Shown here: positions 25,673 through 35,700 of the stretch, in pieces | How positions within the stretch are numbered: the stretch's first letter is position 1 | Layout: every line of letters starts with the position of its first letter | From: Arthrobotrys musiformis | Taxonomy: Eukaryota; Ascomycota; Orbiliomycetes; Orbiliales; Orbiliaceae | Reading direction: 5' to 3' | Assembly (NCBI GenBank): GCA_036971715.1 | Contig: JAVHJL010000013.1 | Coordinates: forward strand, 1,302,001-1,366,000 | Length of the DNA stretch: 64,000 nt | Made by a program: the position numbers and the translations under genes | The notes under the pieces: generated by a model | What the model was told of the DNA's origin: nothing | The model's database searches: none | The model's input: the letters and a program-made list of their open reading frames with translations, nothing else

Positions 25673-26863
25673 ATGGCTCGGCCGATACTATCCAACACAC
25701 CCACTGCCGTCAATCCGTATAACGTCTCGTCGTTAACCTTCGATGTGGGGCCATTGACCGATTTTTCGAATGACTGGGCTTTGCGGCAGAAGGAATGGCC
25801 AAATTTCTTACCGAATACCCCAAGTTCGCCCCCCAAGAAATTCGCCTTCTACAAGGAGATCAGCGTCGATAGTAACCCTTACCTTTGTTTTCAAAATGTT
25901 ATCATTCAGAAAGCTCCAAACTCGGCGTCTTTGTCAGGATCCGGGGAGATAGGCGAAAGTGCGGGAGCCAGAAACGGGTCCCGATACGGGTATGAATAGC
26001 CAGTGTGTGTTGATTCTTCGGCTCTTTGTTAATACCACGAATAAATAGTCGCGATTTCTTCAGTCTAGGGATTCCAGTCCGGGTTATGGTAGAGATGGTT
26101 CACCAACTCACCAAGGTCCACTCCATACCACTTGGGTCCTGTCGGTCAACTTTGAAGGGGGATCACTTTTGGATAATTGCGCGGCCGCCACCCGCCTACC
26201 CCCCTCAGCTAGTTGACGTAAGTTGCGCCAAATCTGATTACCTCCATCGCAAATTTCTAATTTTTCAATAGGAGGATATGGAAAGCTTCTTCTTGCAGTG
26301 GGACGAGTTTGTGAAGACAGATCTCAAAAGCGCTAGTTGGATGTGCCATGTTATCGGTCAAGCCCGTGTGAGAAGTGAAAGCAGTTGTGATCTTGAGGGA
26401 GAAGACCAAAGTGGCGATGAGTCTGTAAAAGGAAAGAGCAGCGGTCTAGCATCCCGGCGGAGGAAAGGACCACCCAGTCCGCTATCCCACGGCGATTTTT
26501 CTCTTGGTATAACAGTCCAGAAGATTGTTCTACTTGAGAAAGTTCTCGTCGAAGCACCAACTGTTGCTGAGATGGCGGAGCAGCGACATGTATGTTTTCT
26601 TAAAGGCCACGAGGAACCAGTCCCTAAATCACCGACTGGTACTAGTAGTAGCCAAGAGTCTTTTACTTCTCGGTTTAGCCAAGCGACGAAAAGCAGGTAT
26701 GTTGCGCCTCTCTGTCATGCTCATATCGCTTCTAATTCTCTTTAGATGGCAATCGATACGACGATCGATATCTAGATCGAGCTCGAGGGCTTCACGGATA
26801 TTTTCTCCGTCCCGTTCAGCCTCGAGGCAAAGCCGAAGGCATTCAATAATAACACCGCTATAA
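25673..26863 (+). CDS. Unrecognised 342-residue protein, family member B
   Basis: Four exons, 25673-25989, 26049-26217, 26272-26696 and 26746-26863, join in phase with clear GTATGA/GTAAGT/GTATGT donors. The core repeats motifs of the 906-residue protein in the same order: FQNVIIQ (about residue 73) for FENVIVQ; FFSLGIPVRV (about 109) for FLNIGIPTRI; KGDHFWII (about 144) for HGDYYWIY; and HGDFSLGITVQKI (about 235) for QGDFSLGFSIREI. Both then have a short stretch ending in a Cys/His-containing Gly-His motif (FLKGHE versus LARGHP). The last 40 residues are an Arg/Ser-rich tail, as in the longer paralogue. The long disordered N-terminal part of member A is missing. All exons are open and splice sites intact, so I see no sign of decay. 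Function is unknown. Confidence 0.75.
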
Positions 26864-27221
26864 TTCATCAAACCCTTCAACCCCTTCAACCAATCCTACC
26901 AATTACAGCCTATCTAACTTAACATCCGGCCTTTGACGGTCTACTTATCTTTCTTTTGATATATATCCTTTAGTCTCGGATTTAACAACTCTGATTTCCT
27001 TGGGGCAGGACACGCTCCTGATATTTTTTCAATACTATTAAGCCGCAAGTATTTGGCTTTCACCATGTCACTTGACAAATGTATATAAACAAGTGCTGGT
27101 ACTTTCAAACATTTTCCTGTATATATACTCTTGAATAGGGTCGGGTTTGTGGTGGGATGGCAGGAAATCTGAAGACAGGGAAGATACTATCGTTTTGATT
27201 GACTCAGCAATATATCTGAGT
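26864..27221. other. Convergent 3' intergenic region
   Basis: Lies between the 3' ends of family member B and the hemerythrin gene. It is AT-rich; nothing else is recognised. Confidence 0.5.
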
Positions 27222-28324
27222 TTACATTGGAATCATTTTTAATTCCTCAAGAGTCCAATATTTCCGCATATTTTCCGCCCCAAGTTGTTGGACTTCTTCG
27301 TCCAGATGCTGCCACAGTACTTTTTCAAACGATTCCATTAGCTCGAGCATATCCGATGCAACAAAGTCCTTCTCGCCGCTTTTGCAGGCGTTGACATAGT
27401 CCTCAAACTTTTCGAGGCCCTATAAATCGTTAGCACCCCGGTAACCACGGGAGCTTGCCCGGTCATACCTTGTGTATTTGGCGGTGATGGGCAATCATCT
27501 CCCCGTGCTCCTTATTGTGTTTCTGGAACGCGGGCACTAAAAAAGACCTAGTTAGCTAATGTATTTGAAACGCCGTTGAAGGATACTTGGGTCAGACTAA
27601 CTCTTTTTAGCGAGAATAGGAAAGAAATAGCTCTCTTCTATATTATGATGCGTATCTAGGCAAGGATTAGTCTAGTTTCCAGTTTATGATTCTAGAAGAC
27701 TTACCTATCATTCGGCAGAACCCCTGTGCGATGCTAAGGAATTGGCGAAGCGACTATAGCCTACTGTGAGCGACATGAAGCAACAGAGCTCTCCACACCA
27801 GTAACATACTTGGTTCTTTGGCCGTGATTTTCTCAGACCTGTAATAATCTCTGTCCATGTCGCGCGGAAATGGTTGTGCTAAGTAAAGTTCGTGGTCAAC
27901 ACTACTAGTATGGGGACTTTGACGGTTCGACGGCTCATACATATTGATCCATGACAACTGCCAATCTATTGTATGCCTTGAACTCCGCGGCGGTTAATTT
28001 TGGCAGTGGCTTTTCTTCGACTTCTTGACTGGATTCCGCTTGGGTAGAGGGCTCCTTAACACCCTTAGACGCCGCATTGAGCATCTTGGCGTTATCCTCG
28101 GCAACTACCTTAACCTGTTCGCATAGCTTGTCTTCGTCCGACATGATTGTTTTTGAAGTGCCCGCCCTAAATATCTGCGACCTAGAAATCCCACGCAGAG
28201 TCGAGCTAGCTCTACAAGCTTTAGTTGCCCTATGTGACAAAGTTGTGAAGAATGTGGTATTTTGTGTGTTGCCGACGGATACTCGAAACGATTTCTTCAA
28301 AACCGATCCCAAAGTTCCCAGCAT
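27222..28324 (-). CDS. Hemerythrin (HHE) domain protein, probably mitochondrial
   Basis: Six minus-strand exons (28324-27941, 27878-27810, 27753-27705, 27655-27602, 27536-27469, 27419-27222) give about 273 residues, all junctions in phase. The first about 60 residues are rich in Arg, Ser and Thr with few acids, as in a mitochondrial presequence. A second ATG (MSDEDKL) after it could give a cytosolic form. The HHE fold follows: HNHF at about 129, then THHNIEES with HxxxE ligand spacing (about 169-176), FQKHNKEHGEMIAHH in the next helix, and LWQHLDEE near the C-terminus with a final HxxxE. The family binds a di-iron centre and senses or stores O2, NO or iron in various organisms. The fungal members are poorly characterised, so the role here is open. 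It is divergent from the tRNA on the right. Confidence 0.85.
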
Positions 28325-28778
28325 TTAGCTTCAACCAAAGGTAAGATCCGGAATTCAAAATAAAAACATATGCGGACCGGGGAGATCGAATTCCTTTAAA
28401 TATTAGTGGTCCCCAATAGTTTCCCGCCGCTAAAAACCAGCCCTCACAAAGTAACCTTACCTCTCGTGCATGCTCGCCAATCCCGTGACTTGGCATCACC
28501 AAAGAACCCTGTCGGCTCGGCCGAAACCATTCGAGGGTCTCTCGGCCATAAGATCGATAACGTGCAAAGCCACGAACACATGGCAAGACAACTATTATAA
28601 CTGATCCCTTACCCTAATATGCAGCGTTACAGCAGAGTCCCATTGGTGTAGAGCGGGGCCCCATAGTCCGCGCTGGCGGACCGATTTGGATGTTTAGATG
28701 CACAGCGACTTTTTCAGTATGGTGAGAAATCCTTGAGCTAGTAGTATATGCTTTTTGGGGAGGTATCAATATCAAATT
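28325..28778. other. Intergenic between hemerythrin gene and tRNA
   Basis: Contains the promoter of the minus-strand hemerythrin gene and the 5' flank of the tRNA. No further gene seen. Confidence 0.45.
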
Positions 28779-28863
28779 GGGGATATAGCTCAGTTGGTAG
28801 AGCGCTTCCTTAGCGTGATCATACAATATGGATGAGGTCCCGGGTTCAATTCCCTGTGTCTCC
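28779..28863 (+). tRNA. tRNA-Ala-like gene (anticodon AGC) with 13-nt intron
   Basis: GGGGATA at the 5' end pairs with TGTCTCC at the 3' end with two G-U pairs. The D arm GCTC-AGTTGGTA-GAGC is perfect and matches the A box. GGTTCAATTCC matches the B box. The anticodon loop begins TTAGCG, giving anticodon AGC, followed by an apparent 13-base insertion after position 37, the usual place for nuclear tRNA introns. Two flaws are visible: a T-T mismatch in the anticodon stem and a C-T mismatch in the T stem. It may therefore be a diverged or decaying copy. An alternative reading of the anticodon is possible if the intron borders are wrong. Confidence 0.68.
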
Positions 28864-28875
28864 AACCTTGATTTC

Positions 28876-28890
28876 TTTTTTATTTTTTTA
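28876..28890 (+). terminator. RNA polymerase III terminator
   Basis: Two T runs (T6 then T7, separated by one A) start about 12 bases after the end of the tRNA acceptor stem, as expected for Pol III termination. Confidence 0.7.
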
Positions 28891-30735
28891 CTTTTGGTCT
28901 GTTCAACTTCATGTTTTTGCCGACGGTCCTCGCTAAAAAAAAAAAACTAGCGCAGCAGGACGGGCAAGAAGAAGAAGAAGCTAAGGCTATCGACTAGGGC
29001 CTCGCCAATCTTTTTAAGAAGAGAAAAGGATTCCCCGGTTTCAATGTATGGTAGTACTACAATAAGTACGATATATTCTGAAAAAGTAAGCCTTTGAGAG
29101 GCTTCATTTCAAACATCGTTCGGTGCCTTGAAGACATGTGTGTTGTTTTTGTTACAATTTCGAAGTGCTTGACAATTGCAAGTAGACAGAGATTATACAT
29201 GTACATGCTTAAAATCTATCCCGGCCAGTTTGCTATGAAATCCCCTTTCCAGCCGGTTCTCGATCTCGGCTTTGTATCGATAAGTTGATGTATTTGAAAT
29301 ATCTGTCGCTCAAAATCAAAGCTCTGATAGTCTTATGTCATAGCCGTTGTAAAGAATTGAGTGCGTTTCAGGCATAAGGCAGCGAAGCCAAGGTTTATGC
29401 AGCATATTCGCTGTAATCGATGCAAGCCTGTATTTCTCACAGAGTTCACCACAAACGGTTCAGGATCTGGATTTGCATTCAACAGCAACCTGATGGTTCC
29501 ACTACTCGATTTTTTAATGTGGCTCGTGAAAAGGGTTTCCAAAGTACGTGTGACACATTTGGGGTCTACCCCACCGCAGCTTAGCACAGGACTGGAGCTG
29601 TGTAGAATTAGCACAGCCTGCCGCCGCGGCAAGCTTCCAAAATGGATAGATCTATAGATCGCTTGAGTTTGAAAAATATATTAAATTTCGACACTTTCAA
29701 TAAATATCGCTTGTCTTGATAACTCAGGATTGAATCTATATATAGTCATAGCAGGACTGGTACTGCGCGCAGCTGCGGACTGCAACTTTTGGAGGGCCCT
29801 ATAAGCTTTATCAGTTGAAACATTGGCCGATAAAACCCCTGTCAACCCTCGAGCTTTGATGATGCTAGGTCAATCAAGCTACAAATACGGCTGCTACAAC
29901 ACGACTTTTTTTAATGCATCTTATATACCTTGCAAATTGGGACTATATACAGGAAATGAATTAATGGGGATTGTTTCGCATTGGTTGTAGGGCCTTCGAA
30001 CCTGCTAATTTCGAGTCCGATAGTCGTAGACCTTGAGCAGTCTTCCTATACATGATTCTTTATGAACTATCGTGAGATTCCAACAGGGCCAAACTCTGTC
30101 TCATCAATGCGTCGGTTTCGCCCCAGCAAAGCTTCGACATTTGGCTCTTTCCCCAGATCATTAAAAATTCAAAGCTACCAGCAAAATATCGTAAATCATT
30201 TTTCACCGGGCTCGCGTGACATATACGGATACGGCGCGGTCTAAATGCGATGCCTGCGATGCGATTGTCTATTTATCTAGGGGCGTCAGTCGATCATCCA
30301 AACTTGTCTCATCTCTTGCGTCTACCTAGTTTTCCTTTCCTACAATCTTAATCTTAATATCGAGTCTTCCGTTTCTTTTCCTCTAATAGTCTTCCAGGGA
30401 TCTTTGTTATTTTTCTCGTCGCCGGCAAGGCTCCAAGACGATCGACGATCATTTGTATCTACCCGTACACAGCATCGTCTAGAATTAAGTAAAAATTAAA
30501 AGGGTTTATTATCTTACTATAGGGAGGGACATTCAATATTACAATCACGCGGGTTCACCAAGAGGGCGGAAAATATAAACCCCGCCGGCGCTCACGAGCT
30601 TGACCGGACGCCTTTCTGTCTTCAAAGCTCTCTTCCCCCCAAATACTTATTTGGAGTACTCTCTTTTGGTCACCCAGCAAAAGTACCACACAATCACCGT
30701 TTCTTTTTTAGTTTGGTTTATTTTATACCTTCAAG
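28891..30735. other. Intergenic, no supportable gene
   Basis: An A11 run near 28936-28946 and a GAA-repeat near 28968-28980 are present. Between 29333 and 29657 both strands are open for about 98 codons, but neither product resembles a protein I know and no splice extension helps. A TATA box for the next gene lies near 30574. Confidence 0.45.
30574..30579 (+). promoter_or_regulatory. TATA box of the secreted natterin-like gene
   Basis: TATAAA lies about 160 bases before the start codon at 30736, followed by a pyrimidine-rich leader. Strong TATA boxes are typical of inducible secreted-protein genes. Confidence 0.45.
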
Positions 30736-32278
30736 ATGGCTTGGAAAACTAGTTTCATTTTCACTGCCTTGATAGCCGTACCCTGCATTGCGTTACCCAA
30801 GCCTGTCGCTGTGACATCAGCACCAATCATATCTGAATCGCCAATACCCGACACCCTTTCGGAAAAGTTTCAACACCCAGAGGTCGAAATCGTCAACAAA
30901 GGTGTAATCACAGAGGCTGAAATCCAAAAGCTCGCATCCGAACCCAGCGAGATCCTAAAGAGACAGGATAACTCGACTTTGGACTCGGATGCCCAAGGCC
31001 CCTTCGCTGACGTCCCGCAACTATACGGGGATGTCAAAGCCAATGGCGAAAAGTTCTCTGTAGATGGCCCTTTCTCCTACATTGAAGCGTTTGTTGGGGA
31101 CAAGGCCTTGAGAGGGCTCATTCTCAAAAACCTGGACGGCAAGGAAACTATAATTGGAACAGTAAGCATTCAACTTTTTTAAACTACGCATATATTTCTA
31201 ACACGTCCCCATCCGCATAGGTCGAGAACTCCAAAAGTGCAAAGCGACCCGGATCCTTCGAATTCCGCGACGAAGAAGTCGTAACTGATTGCACTATCGC
31301 TTGGAAAGAGCACTTCTTCAGCCGTGATAAATATGTCACCGGATTTCACTTCGGGACTAACAAAGACCACACATATAATGCAACAAGCAAGAGCGGTGGT
31401 GACGAATCTGTTGAAAAATTCGTTGGCTCGGGATACCCTGTACGATTCCACGGCATAGTCAAGAAGCTAAGCAAAGAGAAGAATGCCGCATCCTCAATCG
31501 TTGCTCTCGGAATCGAATTCCTTGACGAATTAAGGTCTATTGATATGGTAAATAACAATGCAGATTTGGTTCCAAATTGCAACAACGTGGGCTAAAACTT
31601 CGACTAGGTTTCTGCAGACTATGCTGGGTTTGAAGGGGGCATCTCTGCCATTCCCGACGATGGTGGCAAAAGGTAACCTATTACTATTTGGCGTTACTAA
31701 GGAATTGCATACTAATCCATCTTAAAGCCTCATTTTGGGAACACAGATCCTTGATAATAGAAACTCAACTATCAACCAGACATTCCAGTTAACCAACGGC
31801 AGGGCCGTTACAAAGAGCTTCGCTTTCACATTCTCAGTTGGATATATGGCTGGTGCTAGTATCACCCTTGGCACCAAACTCGCAGTTCCATTGATCACAG
31901 AGGCTACCGCTTCCGCTACCGTTCAGTGGCAATTGAGTGTTACATCCGTACGTATATAATCATAACTTACCCTAGATATCCCTCGACTATTTACTTACAC
32001 CATGCCGTGAGTAGTCTACAACCTTAAGCTACTCTGAAACAATTTCTCAAGGTACATTTTTTGCCCTGACATGCCCGGCGCTCAAGTTCTGCCAGGGCAG
32101 GTCTGTTTTCCAAACATACGACCTCGAGGCGAAATTCGACGGCCAATTTCAGGCTACAACTCGGCGCGGTGACAAATTCGCCTGGAATAGGAAGGGCGTC
32201 TACAAGTCATCGGACGTCTCGAATATGAAACTTCAAGTGAATGTTTGGGATGCCCCCCCAATTGGCACTGCCCTATAA
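30736..32278 (+). CDS. Secreted jacalin-lectin/aerolysin-fold (natterin-like) protein
   Basis: Five exons (30736-31161, 31221-31547, 31608-31672, 31728-31947, 32015-32278) join in phase, about 433 residues. Residues 1-19 are a signal peptide, followed by a possible propeptide ending at a Kex2-type LysArg near residue 77. Roughly residues 85-250 have the repeating beta-strand and Gly pattern of a jacalin-like lectin domain. The following region, including SLILGTQILDNRNSTINQ and the Ser/Thr/Val-rich alternating strands after it, has the look of the aerolysin/ETX-MTX2 pore-forming module found in natterin-like proteins. The family is known for beta-barrel pore formation, but many fungal members have no tested activity. 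Here a defence or competition role is only inference. No break or frameshift was seen. The last exon start rests on one acceptor choice at 32014. Confidence 0.72.
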
Positions 32279-32778
32279 TCGAAGGAACACCCGTACCTGC
32301 CAGCTATACTTCAGATACCTAGAAGGTTTCGAGTATAATGCAGGTTAGTAGCTGTGTCCTTGCATTTAATCCTGTTCGAAGTTCTGTGTGTGGCCTCTCT
32401 CAAGTTTGTTTGCATACATATGAACACTATTTGAATACCCATCAGCGAAGTAATTTATTAATGTTATTAGTTTTATATGTAATGGAAGGTGTACTTGGGG
32501 GTATATTAAAACTAACAATACAAAGCCGCATTTTAAATACTGCGGATTATAATATTAGACAAAACGAGTTTCTCCAAAAGTGAAAACGCCGAAACTGAAT
32601 TCATATCTTTAGACCGTTAGTACATGTAATCTTGTAAAGTGTCTACACACGCAAATGTTGCAAAATGATCAAAAGATAGATGGTTTCTGCAAAAACTCCA
32701 ACGATATCGCAGTAGGATGGAAGAATAGTAAATGATAACAGTGAAAGTGGACCAAAATTACAACATGCCGGGCGATAG
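32279..32778. other. Convergent 3' intergenic region
   Basis: About 500 bases between the natterin-like gene and the STAND-type gene. It is AT-rich, with no further gene or repeat seen. Confidence 0.5.
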
Positions 32779-35700
32779 CTACGCTCGCGGCATTTGAAAG
32801 GATAGGTTGACTTCAGTTACCCATTCCCTTTGAACGGGTACTGAGTACCGAGCTTCAAGGGGAACAACCCGGAATCCGCCGCCTCCGGATTCACCGTCGG
32901 CTTCGTCCTCTAGAGGTACTACAATCTGATTGGATCTGAGTTTGACAACGGATCCGTCCTCTTCAGTTGTTCTATAAGTACCTTCTTTAGCTTTCATAGC
33001 GTAGTAGCGTCCTTGTTTTAACATCCCCTTTGGAACCCACTCAAATGATTCTTTTTGAAAATGCGAAACTTTAATGTAATTGATGCCACGTTCAAATTTT
33101 TCTAAAGAAAAATCATGTTAGTCTTAGAAGATAAAACTCGGTAAGGATATATCACATACTGGCTGTACTGTCAGATTCATCCACCCAGACAAGGGTACCA
33201 CGAGGTAATTGGTCGTCAAAGTCAGCTGTGAGCCGATAAGCCCTGACGTTCTTCTCGGTCGCGAGGATAGGTAATGATGAAGAGCCCGAGGAAAATGGCA
33301 AATCGTAGAGACTTTCCTCCTGTTCTTCATAGGGTGGTAGATGATCTCGCTCGCCAGCTGTGTCGTCTACTGATGTCTCCTGGTGGCCTGGGATCGAGAT
33401 TGACACGGGAGTATTCCCAGCAGATCTCGATGGTTCTATCTCGGTTTCAATGTTTCCACGCCTAAACCCAGGATCATAGGATTCTGGAGATTGCACGATG
33501 TCTCTTTCATCGGTGATCGCTGTACCAGGTGCGACTTTCAAACCAGGTGACGTGGTTGGAAGAGGGGTGGAGCTGCTGGTTGATTTTGAACGTTGGTGTT
33601 TTGGATTGGCGGGTCCGGGGAAAAGGTATTCAATCCCAGATTTATCTAGCGCCTCTGGCGGGATGAATACTTTCTGCAAGTCCCTATCTCGCTTTAATAC
33701 ATCAAACGATGCTGGTCTTCGAAGCTCGTGCTTGTTTTCGTCGTTAGGCGTCAAAAGTCCTGGAGTTGTGTTCGCACTCTGTGGTGTTTTACGCTCCGCT
33801 TGGGTCACAGTATCCTGAGACGCTTGTTTACTATCCTCCGCGGCTTTCTTCTCGGCTTCTCGCTGTTTCCTAAACCGTTTCGGAATGGTCAAATCTTCGG
33901 CGGTCCACTCGCTGGGCTGAGAGGGTGTTAAAACTGCGCCGCCGCTACCAGATTCAGACTGCGGTTGGTCGTCCTCAGTAATATCCTCGATTATAGGAGG
34001 TTTCGGGTCACCCATATCATAGAGCAATTTCTCCTCCGTTTGATTAAGTAGATCGAGCAGCTCTTCCGCGTCCAGAGGCCTCGTCAGCTTCTGAGTTGGG
34101 AGAGCGTATTCTATAGCTGCTGTCTCCATAACGATTCTTTTATAATGCTCTGCAGAGTAATTCCTAGTTGTGGGAGACCTCTTCAACTGTTTCCCTCTTG
34201 TCTGCACAATAGATCTGTCATCGGAGTTCCCAACTTGTGATTCCGATTTCGGTACTTCGACAATCGTCTTTGGCTCTATGGAAAAACCAAATCGTTTTGC
34301 GCTTTCTGTTAATCTAGCATAAAACAAGTTGTCGGCTATAAAGACAAGTCAGCATTAGGCCAATTACCTTTGCACTGATAAGAGGGGGTGGAGGCATACT
34401 CGTAGAGTCTTTGAATTGAATCCGCCCAACACCCTCAGGCAACTTTTCCACTTTCTGTTCACCCCGCCTTGTAGGTCGATAAAACTCGGCAGCTCCGTTG
34501 AAAAGATTACCTCTCTTCAACTCGGCAAATCTCTCGAAGAAGTTTGCATGCACTATGAAGAATCAAAGTTAAAGGAGGACAAAACAAAACCTTTATAGTT
34601 GACTTACGGGTCTGGGACAGGTAACAGCTTCCATCCCGCGAACGAGCTAGTATTCTGCCTTTGCGTCGAACTTCATCCCAGACAACTACAATTTCCACGT
34701 CATTCATAGAAACATTGTTTGCTGCGGCGATATGCTCTGCGAACAGCTTGACCATTACATGCTCGTTTCTCTTCGCGTGCTGGATCTTCAAAGCATGCAA
34801 TTCGTTGCTCATGTACTTCAATTGTTGAAGGAAATCCTCCGCGGCTAATACTTCGGCGTCAGTTGAGGTCCTTTGGTGCTTTGAATTGTACTCGAATGGC
34901 TATGATGCCTACCTTCGCGCTTTTTGAATTTAAACTCTATAACGCCAGTAACCTTTTGCAGTCGCGGGGTTCGCTGTCGGAAACCAGCTTCACCTTTTGT
35001 AATGGTAAGGGTAACAATGCAGTTGTCTTCACTGCTATTGCTTTCGAGGTTGATCTCGTCCACTATACCCCATAGTGATTAGTCAATCATCTACGGCAGA
35101 AAAGTCATGGATACTCACAAAGCAACTTAAGGTCTGCGACTTCATCCTCATTAGTACGTGTTGCCCGAAAGTGAAGTAGCATTTCAACATGCTCGGAATG
35201 TTTAAACGCATCCCGTTTCAAGGTATCCGCGATGTCTTCAACACCAATTGTCTTATAATGAAGGAGGTTTGTGTGCATGATATTACGACTAACAATCGTC
35301 TCTGCACTGCCCCTATTGCTTTCGGTCTTGAACGTAACGCTTTCGAGGTAGGCTTGGAATGAATCGTCACTAGGAAAGTTAGGCTCGACGAATTTGTTCT
35401 CTTATTACAGCAAAGAGTACTCACGCCATAGAGTTTAAGATTGCAACCTGTCTACCGTCGACCTCGCTATCAACCTCGTATGCGAAATAGTTTCCCTGTT
35501 CCCCAGTTGATATTGCTTTCGCTGTTTTGAAAGCAATCGGCTCCGTAAAGGCTCTTTCGAATTTCATTTCATCTATCGAGATGGTAAGTATCATTGAAGT
35601 GCAAAACGTGCGGGTATCATAATACGTACTATGCATGTTCAGGTTTCTAATTCCCAGAGTAACGACCTTCCTTCCCTGTGAGTCCCTCACATTATGCAAA

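Noticed and set aside
29333..29657. Both strands open for about 98 codons
   Set aside because: Neither translation resembles a protein I know, and there is no promoter or splice support.
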